Assembly (NCBI RefSeq): GCF_000771405.1
Contig: NZ_JDUI01000017.1
Coordinates: 1 to 37,312, forward strand
Direction of reading: 5' to 3'
DNA from: Bifidobacterium pullorum DSM 20433
GTDB lineage: Bacteria > Actinomycetota > Actinomycetes > Actinomycetales > Bifidobacteriaceae
Length of the DNA stretch: 37,312 nucleotides
Shown here: positions 1-8,119 of the stretch, piece after piece
How the letters are laid out: each line of letters begins with the position of its first letter
Numbering within the stretch: position 1 is the stretch's first letter
Notes under the pieces: generated by a model
The model's database searches: none
What the model saw: only the letters and a program-made list of their open reading frames with translations
What the model was told of the DNA's origin: nothing
Position numbers and translations under genes: made by a program

Positions 1-884
<884 letters not shown>

Positions 885-918
885 ATCAGGCCGCCAACCC
901 TGCGGCTGGCGGCCTGAT
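885..918 (-). terminator. Strong stem-loop between the two ilvC genes
   Basis: A perfect 12-bp inverted repeat, ATCAGGCCGCCA at 885-896 and its complement at 907-918, with a 10-nt loop. It lies 3' of the repeats that follow ilvC copy 2 and 5' of the ilvC copy 1 leader. There is no T-run on either side, so termination is inferred from stem strength and position only. Confidence 0.5.
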
Positions 919-940
919 ATATGTCACACGCGGATGGCTC

Positions 941-1182
941 TGTCGCCTCGCGTGCAGTAACTTATGAAATTCCCTGCGGGAATTTCTGTCACACAAGGCT
1001 GGCTCCGGCGATTCGGAAGTCCACAGGACTTCCTCTGTCGCCTCGCGTGCAGTGACCTGTGAAATTCCCTGCGGGAATTTCTGTCACTAAGGCTGGCTCC
1101 GGCGGCCCGAAAGCCCACAGGGCTTTCTTTACGCCGCCTCGCGTGCAATGACTTGTGAAATTCCCTACGGGAATTTCTGTCA
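941..1182. repeat. Three-copy 95-96 bp repeat with two alternating hairpins
   Basis: A unit starting GCCTCGCGTGCA recurs at 945, 1040 and 1136. Each copy contains hairpin A, GAAATTCCC-TRC-GGGAATTTC, at 966-986, 1061-1081 and 1157-1177 (loops TGC, TGC, TAC). Between copies sits hairpin B, at 1007-1042 and 1101-1138, with core stems GGAAGTCC/GGACTTCC and GAAAGCCC/GGGCTTTC around the same ACA loop, and outer stems GGCGA/TCGCC and GGCGG/CCGCC. Stem changes in hairpin B are matched on both arms, which suggests selection for structure or copying of a structured element. A truncated unit lacking hairpin B appears at about 922-944. The last copy ends at the stop codon of ilvC copy 2 (1180-1182). Confidence 0.85.
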
Positions 1183-2232
1183 CTGCACCTGCGTGCGGGC
1201 GATCTTGCCGTTGAAGGACTCGGCCTCGTCGGCATCGGCGGCCGGGCCGTTGTTCCAGGAGAACATGGCGCGCAGCTTCGGGCCGACCTCCTCGATCTTC
1301 TCGTGGCTGAACTTCTCCTGCAGCTCCTTGAACTTCGGGGCGCCGGCGGCCTGATCATCCATGAACTCCTTGGCGAAGGAGCCGTCCTGGATGCGCTTGA
1401 GCTGATAGCGCATGCGGTCCTTGGTGGACTCGTCCACCACGGTGGAGGTGAAGTCGCCGTACTGGGCGGTGTCGGAGCAGGACCAACGGGCCTTGTTCAG
1501 ACCGCCCTCGTTCATCAGGTCAACCAGCATCTTCAGCTCGTGGCACACCTCGAAGTAGGCAATCTCCGGCTGATAGCCGGCCTCGGTCAGCACCTCGAAG
1601 CCCGCCTCGACCAGATGGTTCACGCCGCCCATCAGCACGTCCTGCTCGCCGAACAGATCGGTTTCGGTCTCCTCCGTGAAGGTGGTCTTGATGGCGCCGG
1701 CGCGCAGCGCGCCCAGAGCCTTCGCATACGCCAGGGTGATCCCCCAGGCATCACCGCGCGGATCCTGCTCCACGGCCACCACAACCGGCACGCCACGGCC
1801 GGCCGCATACTCGCGGCGGACGATATGGCCCGGGCCCTTCGGGGCCACCATGAACACCGGATGATCCTCCGACGGCTTGATGTAGCCGTAGTGGATGTTG
1901 AAGCCATGCGCGAACGCCAGAGCGGCACCCGGCTTCAGGTTCGGCTCCACCTGCTCCTTGTAGACCTTGGCCTGATACTGATCCGGCAGCAGGATCATCA
2001 CCACATCGGCCTCGGCGACGGCGTCCTCAATGGGCTTGACTTCCAGGCCCTGCTCCTTGGCGAACTCCACCGACTTGGAGGACGGACGCAGGCCGACGAC
2101 CACGTCCACACCCGAGTCGCGCAGGTTCAGCGCATGGGCGTGACCCTGCGAGCCGTAGCCCAGGATCGCGACCTTCTTGCCGCTGAGCACGGACAGGTCG
2201 CCGTCGTTTTCATACCAGATCGTTGCTGCCAT
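1180..2232 (-). CDS. ilvC: Ketol-acid reductoisomerase, copy 2 (complete)
   Basis: A complete 350-residue class I ketol-acid reductoisomerase, the normal length for the short bacterial form. It catalyses the second common step of branched-chain amino acid synthesis. The N-terminal Rossmann domain has [17 protein letters not shown] and LRPSSKS. The C-terminal knotted helical domain carries the metal-binding acidic residues in [15 protein letters not shown] and the later [15 protein letters not shown] segment. The ATG at 2232 is preceded by AAGGAG with good spacing. Its TGA stop lies inside the third copy of the downstream structured repeat, so the repeat abuts the coding end. Two tandem copies suggest a dosage or specialisation role. 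The first 195 residues of both copies are nearly identical except around residues 65-95. Confidence 0.98.
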   Translation of the reverse strand: MAATIWYENDGDLSVLSGKKVAILGYGSQGHAHALNLRDSGVDVVVGLRPSSKSVEFAKEQGLEVKPIEDAVAEADVVMILLPDQYQAKVYKEQVEPNLKPGAALAFAHGFNIHYGYIKPSEDHPVFMVAPKGPGHIVRREYAAGRGVPVVVAVEQDPRGDAWGITLAYAKALGALRAGAIKTTFTEETETDLFGEQDVLMGGVNHLVEAGFEVLTEAGYQPEIAYFEVCHELKMLVDLMNEGGLNKARWSCSDTAQYGDFTSTVVDESTKDRMRYQLKRIQDGSFAKEFMDDQAAGAPKFKELQEKFSHEKIEEVGPKLRAMFSWNNGPAADADEAESFNGKIARTQVQ

Positions 2233-2477
2233 AATTGGCGCTCCTTCTTGATCGTTGTCGCGCCGCCCTCTTTTGCTGGCGGCGTGCCGGGCGCGTTCGG
2301 CGTCCGAAACTTGTTATCGCCCGGCATCCGATCAGAGTCGTCCGACGTGATCGGGTGCCACTGTTGCGGCCCGTTCTAGTACCGCAACCGAAATATTGGA
2401 TGGTGATGTTCGCATACTGACCGGCTGCCACAGGCAAACCGGATGGCTGATGCGGATACCTGGTAGGGGGAAGGAGA
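2233..2477. other. Leader and promoter region of ilvC copy 2
   Basis: No gene is seen here. The AAGGAG ribosome site of ilvC copy 2 is just upstream of its ATG. A stem of 7 bp (CGCCGCC 2261-2267 with GGCGGCG 2278-2284) sits 28 nt before the start codon, and its loop contains the run TTTT on the plus strand. I found no T-box and no branched-chain leader peptide. Confidence 0.35.
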
Positions 2478-2562
2478 GGTTTTGTCCGAATCGGGGGATT
2501 CTTGCGTTTTGACCGGAATGTTACCGCTCACAACGTAAGAATCTGGGGATTCGGACAAAACC
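2478..2562. repeat. 85-bp interrupted inverted repeat 3' of the MHS transporter
   Basis: The outer arms are a perfect 15-bp pair, GGTTTTGTCCGAATC at 2478-2492 and its complement at 2548-2562. After a 4 x 4 purine-rich internal loop, an inner stem pairs GATTCTT (2497-2503) with AAGAATC (2537-2543) and, past one mismatch, CGTT (2505-2508) with AACG (2532-2535). The loop is about 23 nt. It starts 7 nt beyond the transporter stop codon on the minus strand, so it could act as a terminator or 3' mRNA stabiliser. It has no proper T-tract, and its length also fits a small mobile palindromic element. Confidence 0.75.
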
Positions 2563-2569
2563 CCGTCCG

Positions 2570-3931
2570 TCACTTGGTGAAATCGACGTCCTTGGTCTCG
2601 CGGCAGGTGACCACGGCGATCAGACAGCAGACGGCCATCACGCCCAGGTACAGGCCCACGGACTGCACGCCCCAATTGGCGGCCAGCCAGGTGGCGATGG
2701 TCGGCACGAAGGCCGCGCCGACGATGGCGGCCAAGTTGTAGCCGATGCCGGAACCGGTGTAGCGCACGTTGGCGTCGAACAGTTCGGGCAAGAACGCGCC
2801 GATCGGGCCGAAGGCTGTGCCCATAAGCGCGAAGCCGACGCACAGGAACACCATCACGGCCACAAAGTCGCGCTTGCCCTCACCCATCAGCAGGTAGGGG
2901 AACGCCACCGCGAACACAACGAGCGCCACCGACGAGAACGTCAGCACGCGGCGCCGGCCGATCCGGTCGGCATACACGCAGGAGAGCACGATGAACAGCG
3001 CGAACACGCACACGGCCACCATCAGCATGAGCAGGTACTCCTGGTTGGTGAACCCGAGGCCGCCGCCGCCCTGACCGACCGGCTTGGTGCCCCAGGCCAG
3101 CGACCAGGTGGCCAGCGTGTAGAACAGCGTATAGGTCACGGCCACCAGGAACGTGGCCTGCAGCACCTGCACCCAGCTCTTGCGGAACACCTCCACCACC
3201 GGGGCCTTGACCACCTCGTTGCGCTCCTGCGCCATGCGGAAGATCGGGGTCTCCTCCATGTGCACGCGCACCACCAGGCCGACGACCACGAGCACGGCCG
3301 ACAGCAGGAACGGCACACGCCAGCCCCAGCTCATCATCGCCTCGGAATCGTTGAACGCCTCCAGCAGGAAGAACGTGCCGTTGGACAGGAAGAAGCCGAT
3401 CGGCGCGCCCAGCTCCGGGAACGAGCCGTACAGCGCGCGCTTGTTCTCCGGCGCGTTCTCGGTGGCGACCAGCGCCGCGCCCGACCATTCGCCGCCCAGT
3501 CCGATACCCTGCACGAAGCGGCACAGGCACAGGATCACAACCGCTAGCAGGCCGACCTGCTCGTAGGACGGCAGGCATCCGATGAGGAACGTGGCCACGC
3601 CCATCGTCATCAGGGAGACGACCAGCGTCTTCTTGCGGCCGAGACGGTCACCGAAGTGGCCGAAGATCAGCGAGCCGACCGGGCGGGCGATGAACGCGAC
3701 CGCGAACGTGACCAGGCTGAGCAGCAGCGCGACGGTCGGGTTGGTGGTGTCCGAGAAGAACACGGTCGGGAAGTAGTTCGCCGCGGCGGTGCCGTAGGCG
3801 TAGAAGTCATAGAATTCGATGGCCGTGCCGACCATCGAGGCCGCGATGACGGTTTTGACCGAATCGCGGGCGGCGGCCGTGAGCTTGCCTGCGGCCGTGG
3901 CGTTGTCAGCCGTGGTATCGACTGCTGTCAT
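2570..3931 (-). CDS. MFS transporter, metabolite:H+ symporter (MHS) family
   Basis: A 453-residue inner-membrane protein with about 12 hydrophobic segments. The motif GHFGDRLGRKK at residues 91-101, following ARPVGSLIF, is the loop 2-3 signature of the MHS branch of the major facilitator superfamily (ShiA/ProP/KgtP relatives). The N-terminal EFYDFYAYG at 39-47 and the central RFVQGIGLGGEWSGA are also characteristic. Such proteins couple proton entry to uptake of small carboxylates, shikimate or betaine. The substrate here cannot be told from the sequence. The ATG at 3931 follows AGAGGGGA. Its neighbour ilvC suggests, without proof, a link with amino or keto acids. A candidate leader-peptide/terminator arrangement lies upstream at 4022-4193. 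Confidence 0.93.
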   Translation of the reverse strand: MTAVDTTADNATAAGKLTAAARDSVKTVIAASMVGTAIEFYDFYAYGTAAANYFPTVFFSDTTNPTVALLLSLVTFAVAFIARPVGSLIFGHFGDRLGRKKTLVVSLMTMGVATFLIGCLPSYEQVGLLAVVILCLCRFVQGIGLGGEWSGAALVATENAPENKRALYGSFPELGAPIGFFLSNGTFFLLEAFNDSEAMMSWGWRVPFLLSAVLVVVGLVVRVHMEETPIFRMAQERNEVVKAPVVEVFRKSWVQVLQATFLVAVTYTLFYTLATWSLAWGTKPVGQGGGGLGFTNQEYLLMLMVAVCVFALFIVLSCVYADRIGRRRVLTFSSVALVVFAVAFPYLLMGEGKRDFVAVMVFLCVGFALMGTAFGPIGAFLPELFDANVRYTGSGIGYNLAAIVGAAFVPTIATWLAANWGVQSVGLYLGVMAVCCLIAVVTCRETKDVDFTK

Positions 3932-4021
3932 GGGATCCCCTCTTTGTCATTCAACGAGACGTTCGTCCCGCGGTATGGTTGCGGTCCGCTCCGATGTGTT
4001 GCCTTGTGGGGCGCAACGAAA

Positions 4022-4094
4022 CGGACCCCGCGCTTGACGCAGGGCCCCGAACAGCGATGATGTCGCGTGAACCCTGCCATCGTTGGCGGGTTCA
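4022..4094 (-). promoter_or_regulatory. Candidate attenuator hairpins upstream of the MHS transporter
   Basis: On the minus strand two hairpins follow a short leader ORF. The first pairs TGAACCC (4068-4074) with GGGTTCA (4088-4094), plus an inner GCC/GGC. The second pairs 4038-4047 with 4023-4032 (10 bp, two G-U pairs when transcribed), with a 5-nt loop, and is followed by GTTTCGTT, a weak U-rich tail. This order (leader ORF, hairpin, terminator-like hairpin, structural gene) resembles transcription attenuation. I did not find a clear alternative antiterminator pairing, so the mechanism is inference. Confidence 0.4.
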
Positions 4095-4109
4095 AGCGTG
4101 TATGCCGAA

Positions 4110-4178
4110 TCAGTCCGCCAACGACGACGGAATCATAATTCGTGCGGACGCGACTGCGTGCATCGTCATTCCGTTCAT
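4110..4178 (-). CDS. Possible 22-aa leader peptide ORF
   Basis: A short ORF with a much stronger ribosome site than its length would require: AAAGGAGG ends 9 nt before the ATG at 4178 (or 6 nt before an in-frame GTG at 4181). It encodes 22 residues beginning MNGMTMHAVASARIM and ends TGA at 4110-4112. It has four methionines but no run of a single amino acid, so if it senses translation the cue is not obvious. It lies 16 nt before the first of two hairpins and about 180 nt before the MHS transporter start. It could also be a small protein in its own right. Confidence 0.45.
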   Translation of the reverse strand: MNGMTMHAVASARIMIPSSLAD

Positions 4179-4399
4179 CACGGCGAACCTCCTTTCGGTA
4201 ACGTTCCAAATTTCCGGGCCTCATCCGGCCCAAACCATGAACCAACATAGGAGCCGTCTCACCGTAACGGAGGGCGGCGTCCACATTCCGGACATCATAT
4301 CCACCGGTCGCGCGCAGGCCCCGGATGACGGACCCGCAGACGCCCACGTACCACCTCGCCCTGCGGGCGACAGGACGCAGGCACGCTCCCTATTCATAC

Positions 4400-4438
4400 G
4401 AATCGGGGCGTGGCCGACAGCCGGCCACGCCCCGATTC
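4400..4438 (-). terminator. 17-bp GC-rich hairpin after the second MFS gene
   Basis: A perfect inverted repeat pairs GAATCGGGGCGTGGCCG (4400-4416) with its complement (4422-4438) around a 5-nt loop. It lies 17 nt beyond the stop codon of the transporter at 4455. There is no strong U-tract, but stem length and position make it the likely 3' end of that transcript. Confidence 0.75.
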
Positions 4439-4454
4439 ACACCAGTACCGCCGC

Positions 4455-6008
4455 TCAGCGCCCCCGGTCCTCATGGATGGACCAGATCACCGCGGCGGCC
4501 ACGATCACTGCCACGATGGCGACCGGGAACAGCACCTGATACGTGCCGACGACGAACAACGCCAGCGCGCCCAGCAATGCGCCGACGATGACGCCGACCT
4601 GCGAGGCCAGGTTCAGCACGGCCAGATTCCGGCCCGCCATACGGATGTCCGGCAGCACCGCAGCCGCCTGACGCTGGCTGATGCCGTCGAAGATCACATA
4701 GGCGCATCCGGAAAGCAACGCATACGCGATCACGCCGGCCGCCGACGGCGCCACGCACGGCACCGCCAGACCGACGACATACAGCCCGCATGCCAGCACC
4801 GACGGGATACGGCCGTCCTCCCAATGGTCCGCCACCGGCCCCAGCACCAGCGTGGCGACCAGTCCGCCGACGAACGAGGCGACCGCCACAGCCGCCATCA
4901 CCGGCACCGCTGCATCGACGTCGCCGCCGCTGACCGCATACAGCACGATGTACCACAGGAACACGCCCGTCACCGAAACGCCGGCGGTCATGACCAGACG
5001 CGCGGCGAGCACGCGAACGAAATTCGGCGCGCCCTTCGGCATCTGGTAGCGGGAGAAGAACTCATGCTGTTCGATGGCCCGCGAGCGCAGCTCCACGCTG
5101 GAACGCTCGCGCGGCAGCACCAGCACCACAACTACTGCGGCCACAACGAAGCAGGCCGCGCATAGCCGGATTGCCACAGACGGCGTCCCGATCAGCAACA
5201 CGGCGACCACGGCGCCCAGCAGCTGCCCCACGGTCAGCCCGATGCCGCGGTACGCGTCCGCCCGCGACCGGAACTTATCCGGGATGCGTTCGCCGAACGC
5301 GGCGGCGATCGGCGCGGACAGCATCACATACCCGATCTGCACCAGGCACCACAGCAGCGTCAGAATAACCGCATTCGCGGCTGCGCCCAGCGGCAGCGTG
5401 AACAGCGCCGCGACGACGCCTCCGCCGAGAATCCACGGCGTGCGTCGCCCGAGATCCGTGCGCGTATGGTCGGACAGCACGGCGACCACGGCATTGGACA
5501 GCACCGACATCACCACGCCGAAGACGATCAGCAGCGCGAGCGGCAGGGTGCGGCCGACACCGGCGAATCGGTCAACCAGCACCGGCAGGATCACCGTGTT
5601 CAGCGCACCCAGCGGGGCGGCGCACAGCACGGCCCCCGCGGCGAATCCGATGTTCATGCGCGTCATCTCGGTGGCGGAGGGACGGTACCCGTCCGCGTCG
5701 ACCATCGGGTCGCGCAAGTCCAGGAACGAGGACTCCAGATTCGGCACGGCCGTGTCGATACGCGCCGCAGCGGCCATCGGCGCCCCCTCCGCGCTCATCT
5801 GCGCGGCCTGCACCTCGGGGCGGTCGCCGGACGCCTCGGGCTGGCGGGGGTTCTGCCTGATGGTCAGGCGGGCAAGGGCGGCCTTGTCCTCGGGGGTCAA
5901 CGCCTTGTCCAGATCCGGGCGGTCGTCGATGCCCGGACGCACGAAGACCTGCCCCGGCAGGGGCGGCGGGGTCGGCATAGGGTTATCGTTCTGCTGTTCA
6001 TCGGTCAT
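4455..6008 (-). CDS. MFS sugar transporter, GPH/SLC45-like
   Basis: A 517-residue integral membrane protein. About 125 hydrophilic, proline- and acid-rich residues precede 12 hydrophobic segments, which is longer than the usual 450-residue sugar MFS protein. SDHTRTDLGRRTPWI in the loop after the second membrane segment is the pattern seen in glycoside/sucrose:cation symporters of the GPH and SLC45 type. A disaccharide role fits the adjacent sucrose phosphorylase locus but is not proven. I chose ATG 6008, with GGAG 13 nt upstream, over the in-frame TTG at 6020, which overlaps the ribosome site. It lies downstream of the ABC operon, separated by two hairpins, and has no copy of the locus operator in its own leader. 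Confidence 0.85.
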   Translation of the reverse strand: MTDEQQNDNPMPTPPPLPGQVFVRPGIDDRPDLDKALTPEDKAALARLTIRQNPRQPEASGDRPEVQAAQMSAEGAPMAAAARIDTAVPNLESSFLDLRDPMVDADGYRPSATEMTRMNIGFAAGAVLCAAPLGALNTVILPVLVDRFAGVGRTLPLALLIVFGVVMSVLSNAVVAVLSDHTRTDLGRRTPWILGGGVVAALFTLPLGAAANAVILTLLWCLVQIGYVMLSAPIAAAFGERIPDKFRSRADAYRGIGLTVGQLLGAVVAVLLIGTPSVAIRLCAACFVVAAVVVVLVLPRERSSVELRSRAIEQHEFFSRYQMPKGAPNFVRVLAARLVMTAGVSVTGVFLWYIVLYAVSGGDVDAAVPVMAAVAVASFVGGLVATLVLGPVADHWEDGRIPSVLACGLYVVGLAVPCVAPSAAGVIAYALLSGCAYVIFDGISQRQAAAVLPDIRMAGRNLAVLNLASQVGVIVGALLGALALFVVGTYQVLFPVAIVAVIVAAAVIWSIHEDRGR

Positions 6009-6097
6009 GATTGTCCGCAAACTCCTCTTCTCGCATGCTTTTCGTCTCTATCATCGTCCCTGCAGACGACGATATCCGTCCCGCAACACGCGAAATA

Positions 6098-6132
6098 GCC
6101 CGGAACGCACCAAGGCACAATGCGTTCCGGGC
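6098..6132 (-). terminator. Terminator of the sugar ABC operon
   Basis: A 12-bp perfect stem, GCCCGGAACGCA (6098-6109) with TGCGTTCCGGGC (6121-6132), with an 11-nt loop and TATTTCG following on the minus strand. It is the second of two hairpins after the permease gene ending at 6259. Confidence 0.7.
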
Positions 6133-6212
6133 CGTATGCCGCGCCAGGAGTCACCAGAATCGGCGACGATGTGCACGGCACGGGAACGTGGGCGAGTACG
6201 GCACCGCCCACG

Positions 6213-6247
6213 CCTGTGCGCCGCATCGGCAACATGCGGCACACAGG
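6213..6247 (-). terminator. First hairpin downstream of the ABC permease gene
   Basis: CCTGTG and GCCGCAT (6213-6226) pair with ATGCGGC and CACAGG (6234-6247) with a single C-A mismatch and a 7-nt loop. It lies 11 nt past the permease stop codon. With no U-tract of its own it may protect the 3' end, or act with the hairpin at 6098-6132. Confidence 0.6.
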
Positions 6248-6258
6248 ATGAGACTCCG

Positions 6259-7146
6259 TCAGCCCTTCACGGCACCGGCGGCGACACCGGCGATGATGTA
6301 GCGCTGCAGGAACAGGTACAGGATCAGGATCGGCAGCATGGCCAGCAGCAGGGCCGCCATGACCAGGCCGATATCCGTCGAGTACGTGCCGTAGAAGACC
6401 TGGGTCGCGATGGGGATCGTGTACAGGTTCTTATCGGTCAGGACCAGGGACGGCAGGAGGTAGTCGTTCCAGAAGCCCATCGCGTCGATCACGGCCACGG
6501 TGGCGATCATCGGCTTGAGCAGCGGGAACACGATGCTCCAGAAGGTCTTCCACTTGGAGCAGCCGTCGATTTCGGCGGCCTCCTCGATCTCGGCGGGAAC
6601 CGAGGTGAAGATGGCGCCCTGGAACATGAACGTGGCCATGGATACCGAGAATCCCACATGCATGAGGATCAGGGTGAGCCGGTGCGCCAGCACGCCGAAG
6701 ATGCCGCCGTAGACGGACACGATCGGGACCATGAGCACCTGGAAGGGGATGACCATCGAGGCGACCATCAGCGTCAGCAGCAGCGCGCAGGCCGGCCAGC
6801 GCGGGTTGCGGGCGATCACATAGGCCGCCATTGCCGAGAAGATGATCGTCAGCACCGTGGCGCTAATCGTGATGATCAGCGAGTTGCCGAACACGGTCCA
6901 GAAGTTCATCGCGTCCATGGCGCCGGTGAAGTTCTCCAGCGTGAACCCGTGCTCGCCCGTCAGCGACAGCGGGTCCGACGTGATGTCGGACATGTTCTTG
7001 AACGAATTGATGATGACGATGAGGAACGGCGAGATGAACGCCAGCAGCAGCACGATCAGCACGACGTACAGCACGACGTGGCCGACCTTCGTCCTCATCG
7101 GGACCTTGGCCTGGGGAATGCCAGCGGAAACAGTTGCGGAACTCAT
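6259..7146 (-). CDS. Carbohydrate ABC transporter permease, MalG type
   Basis: A 295-residue inner-membrane permease with about six membrane segments. The EAA loop EEAAEIDGCSKWKTFWSIVF, which docks the ATPase, is near residues 200-220. The first periplasmic loop after membrane segment 1 contains NSFKNMSDI, as in the MalG/CUT1 family. With the adjacent MalF-type permease and lipoprotein it forms a CUT1 oligosaccharide importer. The start overlaps the stop of the upstream permease by one base (TGATG), so the two are translationally coupled. No ATPase gene is present in the locus, so a shared MsiK-type ATPase encoded elsewhere is likely, as is usual for actinobacterial CUT1 systems. Glucose-containing oligosaccharides or sucrose are plausible substrates from the neighbours only. 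Confidence 0.95.
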   Translation of the reverse strand: MSSATVSAGIPQAKVPMRTKVGHVVLYVVLIVLLLAFISPFLIVIINSFKNMSDITSDPLSLTGEHGFTLENFTGAMDAMNFWTVFGNSLIITISATVLTIIFSAMAAYVIARNPRWPACALLLTLMVASMVIPFQVLMVPIVSVYGGIFGVLAHRLTLILMHVGFSVSMATFMFQGAIFTSVPAEIEEAAEIDGCSKWKTFWSIVFPLLKPMIATVAVIDAMGFWNDYLLPSLVLTDKNLYTIPIATQVFYGTYSTDIGLVMAALLLAMLPILILYLFLQRYIIAGVAAGAVKG

Positions 7147-8024
7147 CAGGCTTCCACCTCACCCTTCTTACCGACGTACACCTGCAGCAGGCCGATGACC
7201 GCGCAGATGATGAACAGAACCAGCGCCTCCGCCTGGCCGACGCCGTAGTTCTTCTCGGTGAAGGCCGTGCGGTAGACGTGCATGGCCGCGAGCACCGAGG
7301 AACCGAACGGTTCGCCGTTGGTCAGGGAGAGGTTGATGTCGTACACCATGAAGCACCTGGTGGTGCTCAGGAAGATGCAGGTCACGAACGACGAGCGCAT
7401 CAGCGGGATGGTGACGTGCCACATCGCCTGGCGAGACGAGCAGCCGTCGATGAGCGCCGCCTCCTTGAGGCTGGCATCCACGCTCATGAAGCCGGCGATG
7501 TAGATCAGCATCATGTACCCCGCGTACTGCCAGACCGACACGAAGATCAGGCAGAAGATCGCGCCCTGGGTCGTCGACAGCAGCGACGGCACCGTGGCGC
7601 CGGTGACGCCGGAGGCGATCGAGACGAAGGCACGGTTGAAGATGAACTTCCACACGTAGCCCAGAACGATGCCGCCGATCAGGTTTGGGATGAAGAAGCC
7701 GGCGCGGAAGAAGTTCTGGCCTTTGATGCCGCTGGTCACCAGGAACGCGAGCAGGAATGCCACGATGTTGGTGATGACGACGGTAATCACCGAATAGATG
7801 ACCGTCATCCCCAACGACGTCCAGAAATCGGTATCGGCGACGACCGCGGAGTAGTTGTCCAGCCCGACGAACGGCTTGTTCAGGGACACGCCGTCCCAGC
7901 TGGTGAAGGTAAGGTACAGGCCGTAGAAGAACGGCACGATGACGACCAGGCAGAACAGCAATGCCGCGGGACCCGCGAACATCAGGAACTGCCCGACCTT
8001 ATAGCCTAGCTTTGTCTTTGGCAT
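7146..8024 (-). CDS. Carbohydrate ABC transporter permease, MalF type
   Basis: A 292-residue permease with about six membrane segments. It partners the MalG-type permease it overlaps by one base. The EAA motif LKEAALIDGCSSRQAMWHVT lies near residues 185-205. The N terminus has the short cytoplasmic head and the first membrane span GPAALLFCLVVIVPFFYGLY typical of CUT1 permeases, without the large periplasmic domain of enteric MalF. It is the middle gene of binding protein - MalF - MalG. A stem-loop at 8049-8087 separates it from the binding-protein gene, which is expected to make binding protein more abundant than permease. Confidence 0.95.
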   Translation of the reverse strand: MPKTKLGYKVGQFLMFAGPAALLFCLVVIVPFFYGLYLTFTSWDGVSLNKPFVGLDNYSAVVADTDFWTSLGMTVIYSVITVVITNIVAFLLAFLVTSGIKGQNFFRAGFFIPNLIGGIVLGYVWKFIFNRAFVSIASGVTGATVPSLLSTTQGAIFCLIFVSVWQYAGYMMLIYIAGFMSVDASLKEAALIDGCSSRQAMWHVTIPLMRSSFVTCIFLSTTRCFMVYDINLSLTNGEPFGSSVLAAMHVYRTAFTEKNYGVGQAEALVLFIICAVIGLLQVYVGKKGEVEA

Positions 8025-8048
8025 AACAGTTACCCTTCAATCGGACGC

Positions 8049-8087
8049 CCGGATGGATGGCCCGCGTCGCCGCAGACATCCATCCGG
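8049..8087 (-). promoter_or_regulatory. Intercistronic stem-loop between binding protein and permease genes
   Basis: CCGGATGGAT (8049-8058) pairs perfectly with ATCCATCCGG (8078-8087) around a 19-nt loop. In sugar ABC operons, such intercistronic stems commonly cause partial termination or protect the upstream binding-protein mRNA. That role here is inferred from position. Confidence 0.55.
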
Positions 8088-8119
8088 CACGTCATCTCAT
8101 GTGATGTTACGCGGCCGCA

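Noticed and set aside
924..1358. A minus-strand frame with internal repeats (SDRNSRREF and CTRG-type units)
   Set aside because: The repetition arises from the non-coding 95-bp repeat; the frame overlaps the ilvC 3' end and has no ribosome site.
3928..4347. A 139-codon minus-strand frame upstream of the MHS transporter
   Set aside because: No SD and no similarity; it crosses the candidate attenuator hairpins and runs in a different frame from the short leader ORF, which has a strong ribosome site.
5074..7248. A 724-codon plus-strand frame opposite the MFS and ABC permease genes
   Set aside because: Spans two well-supported minus-strand genes and the hairpins between them; composition is that of a shadow frame.
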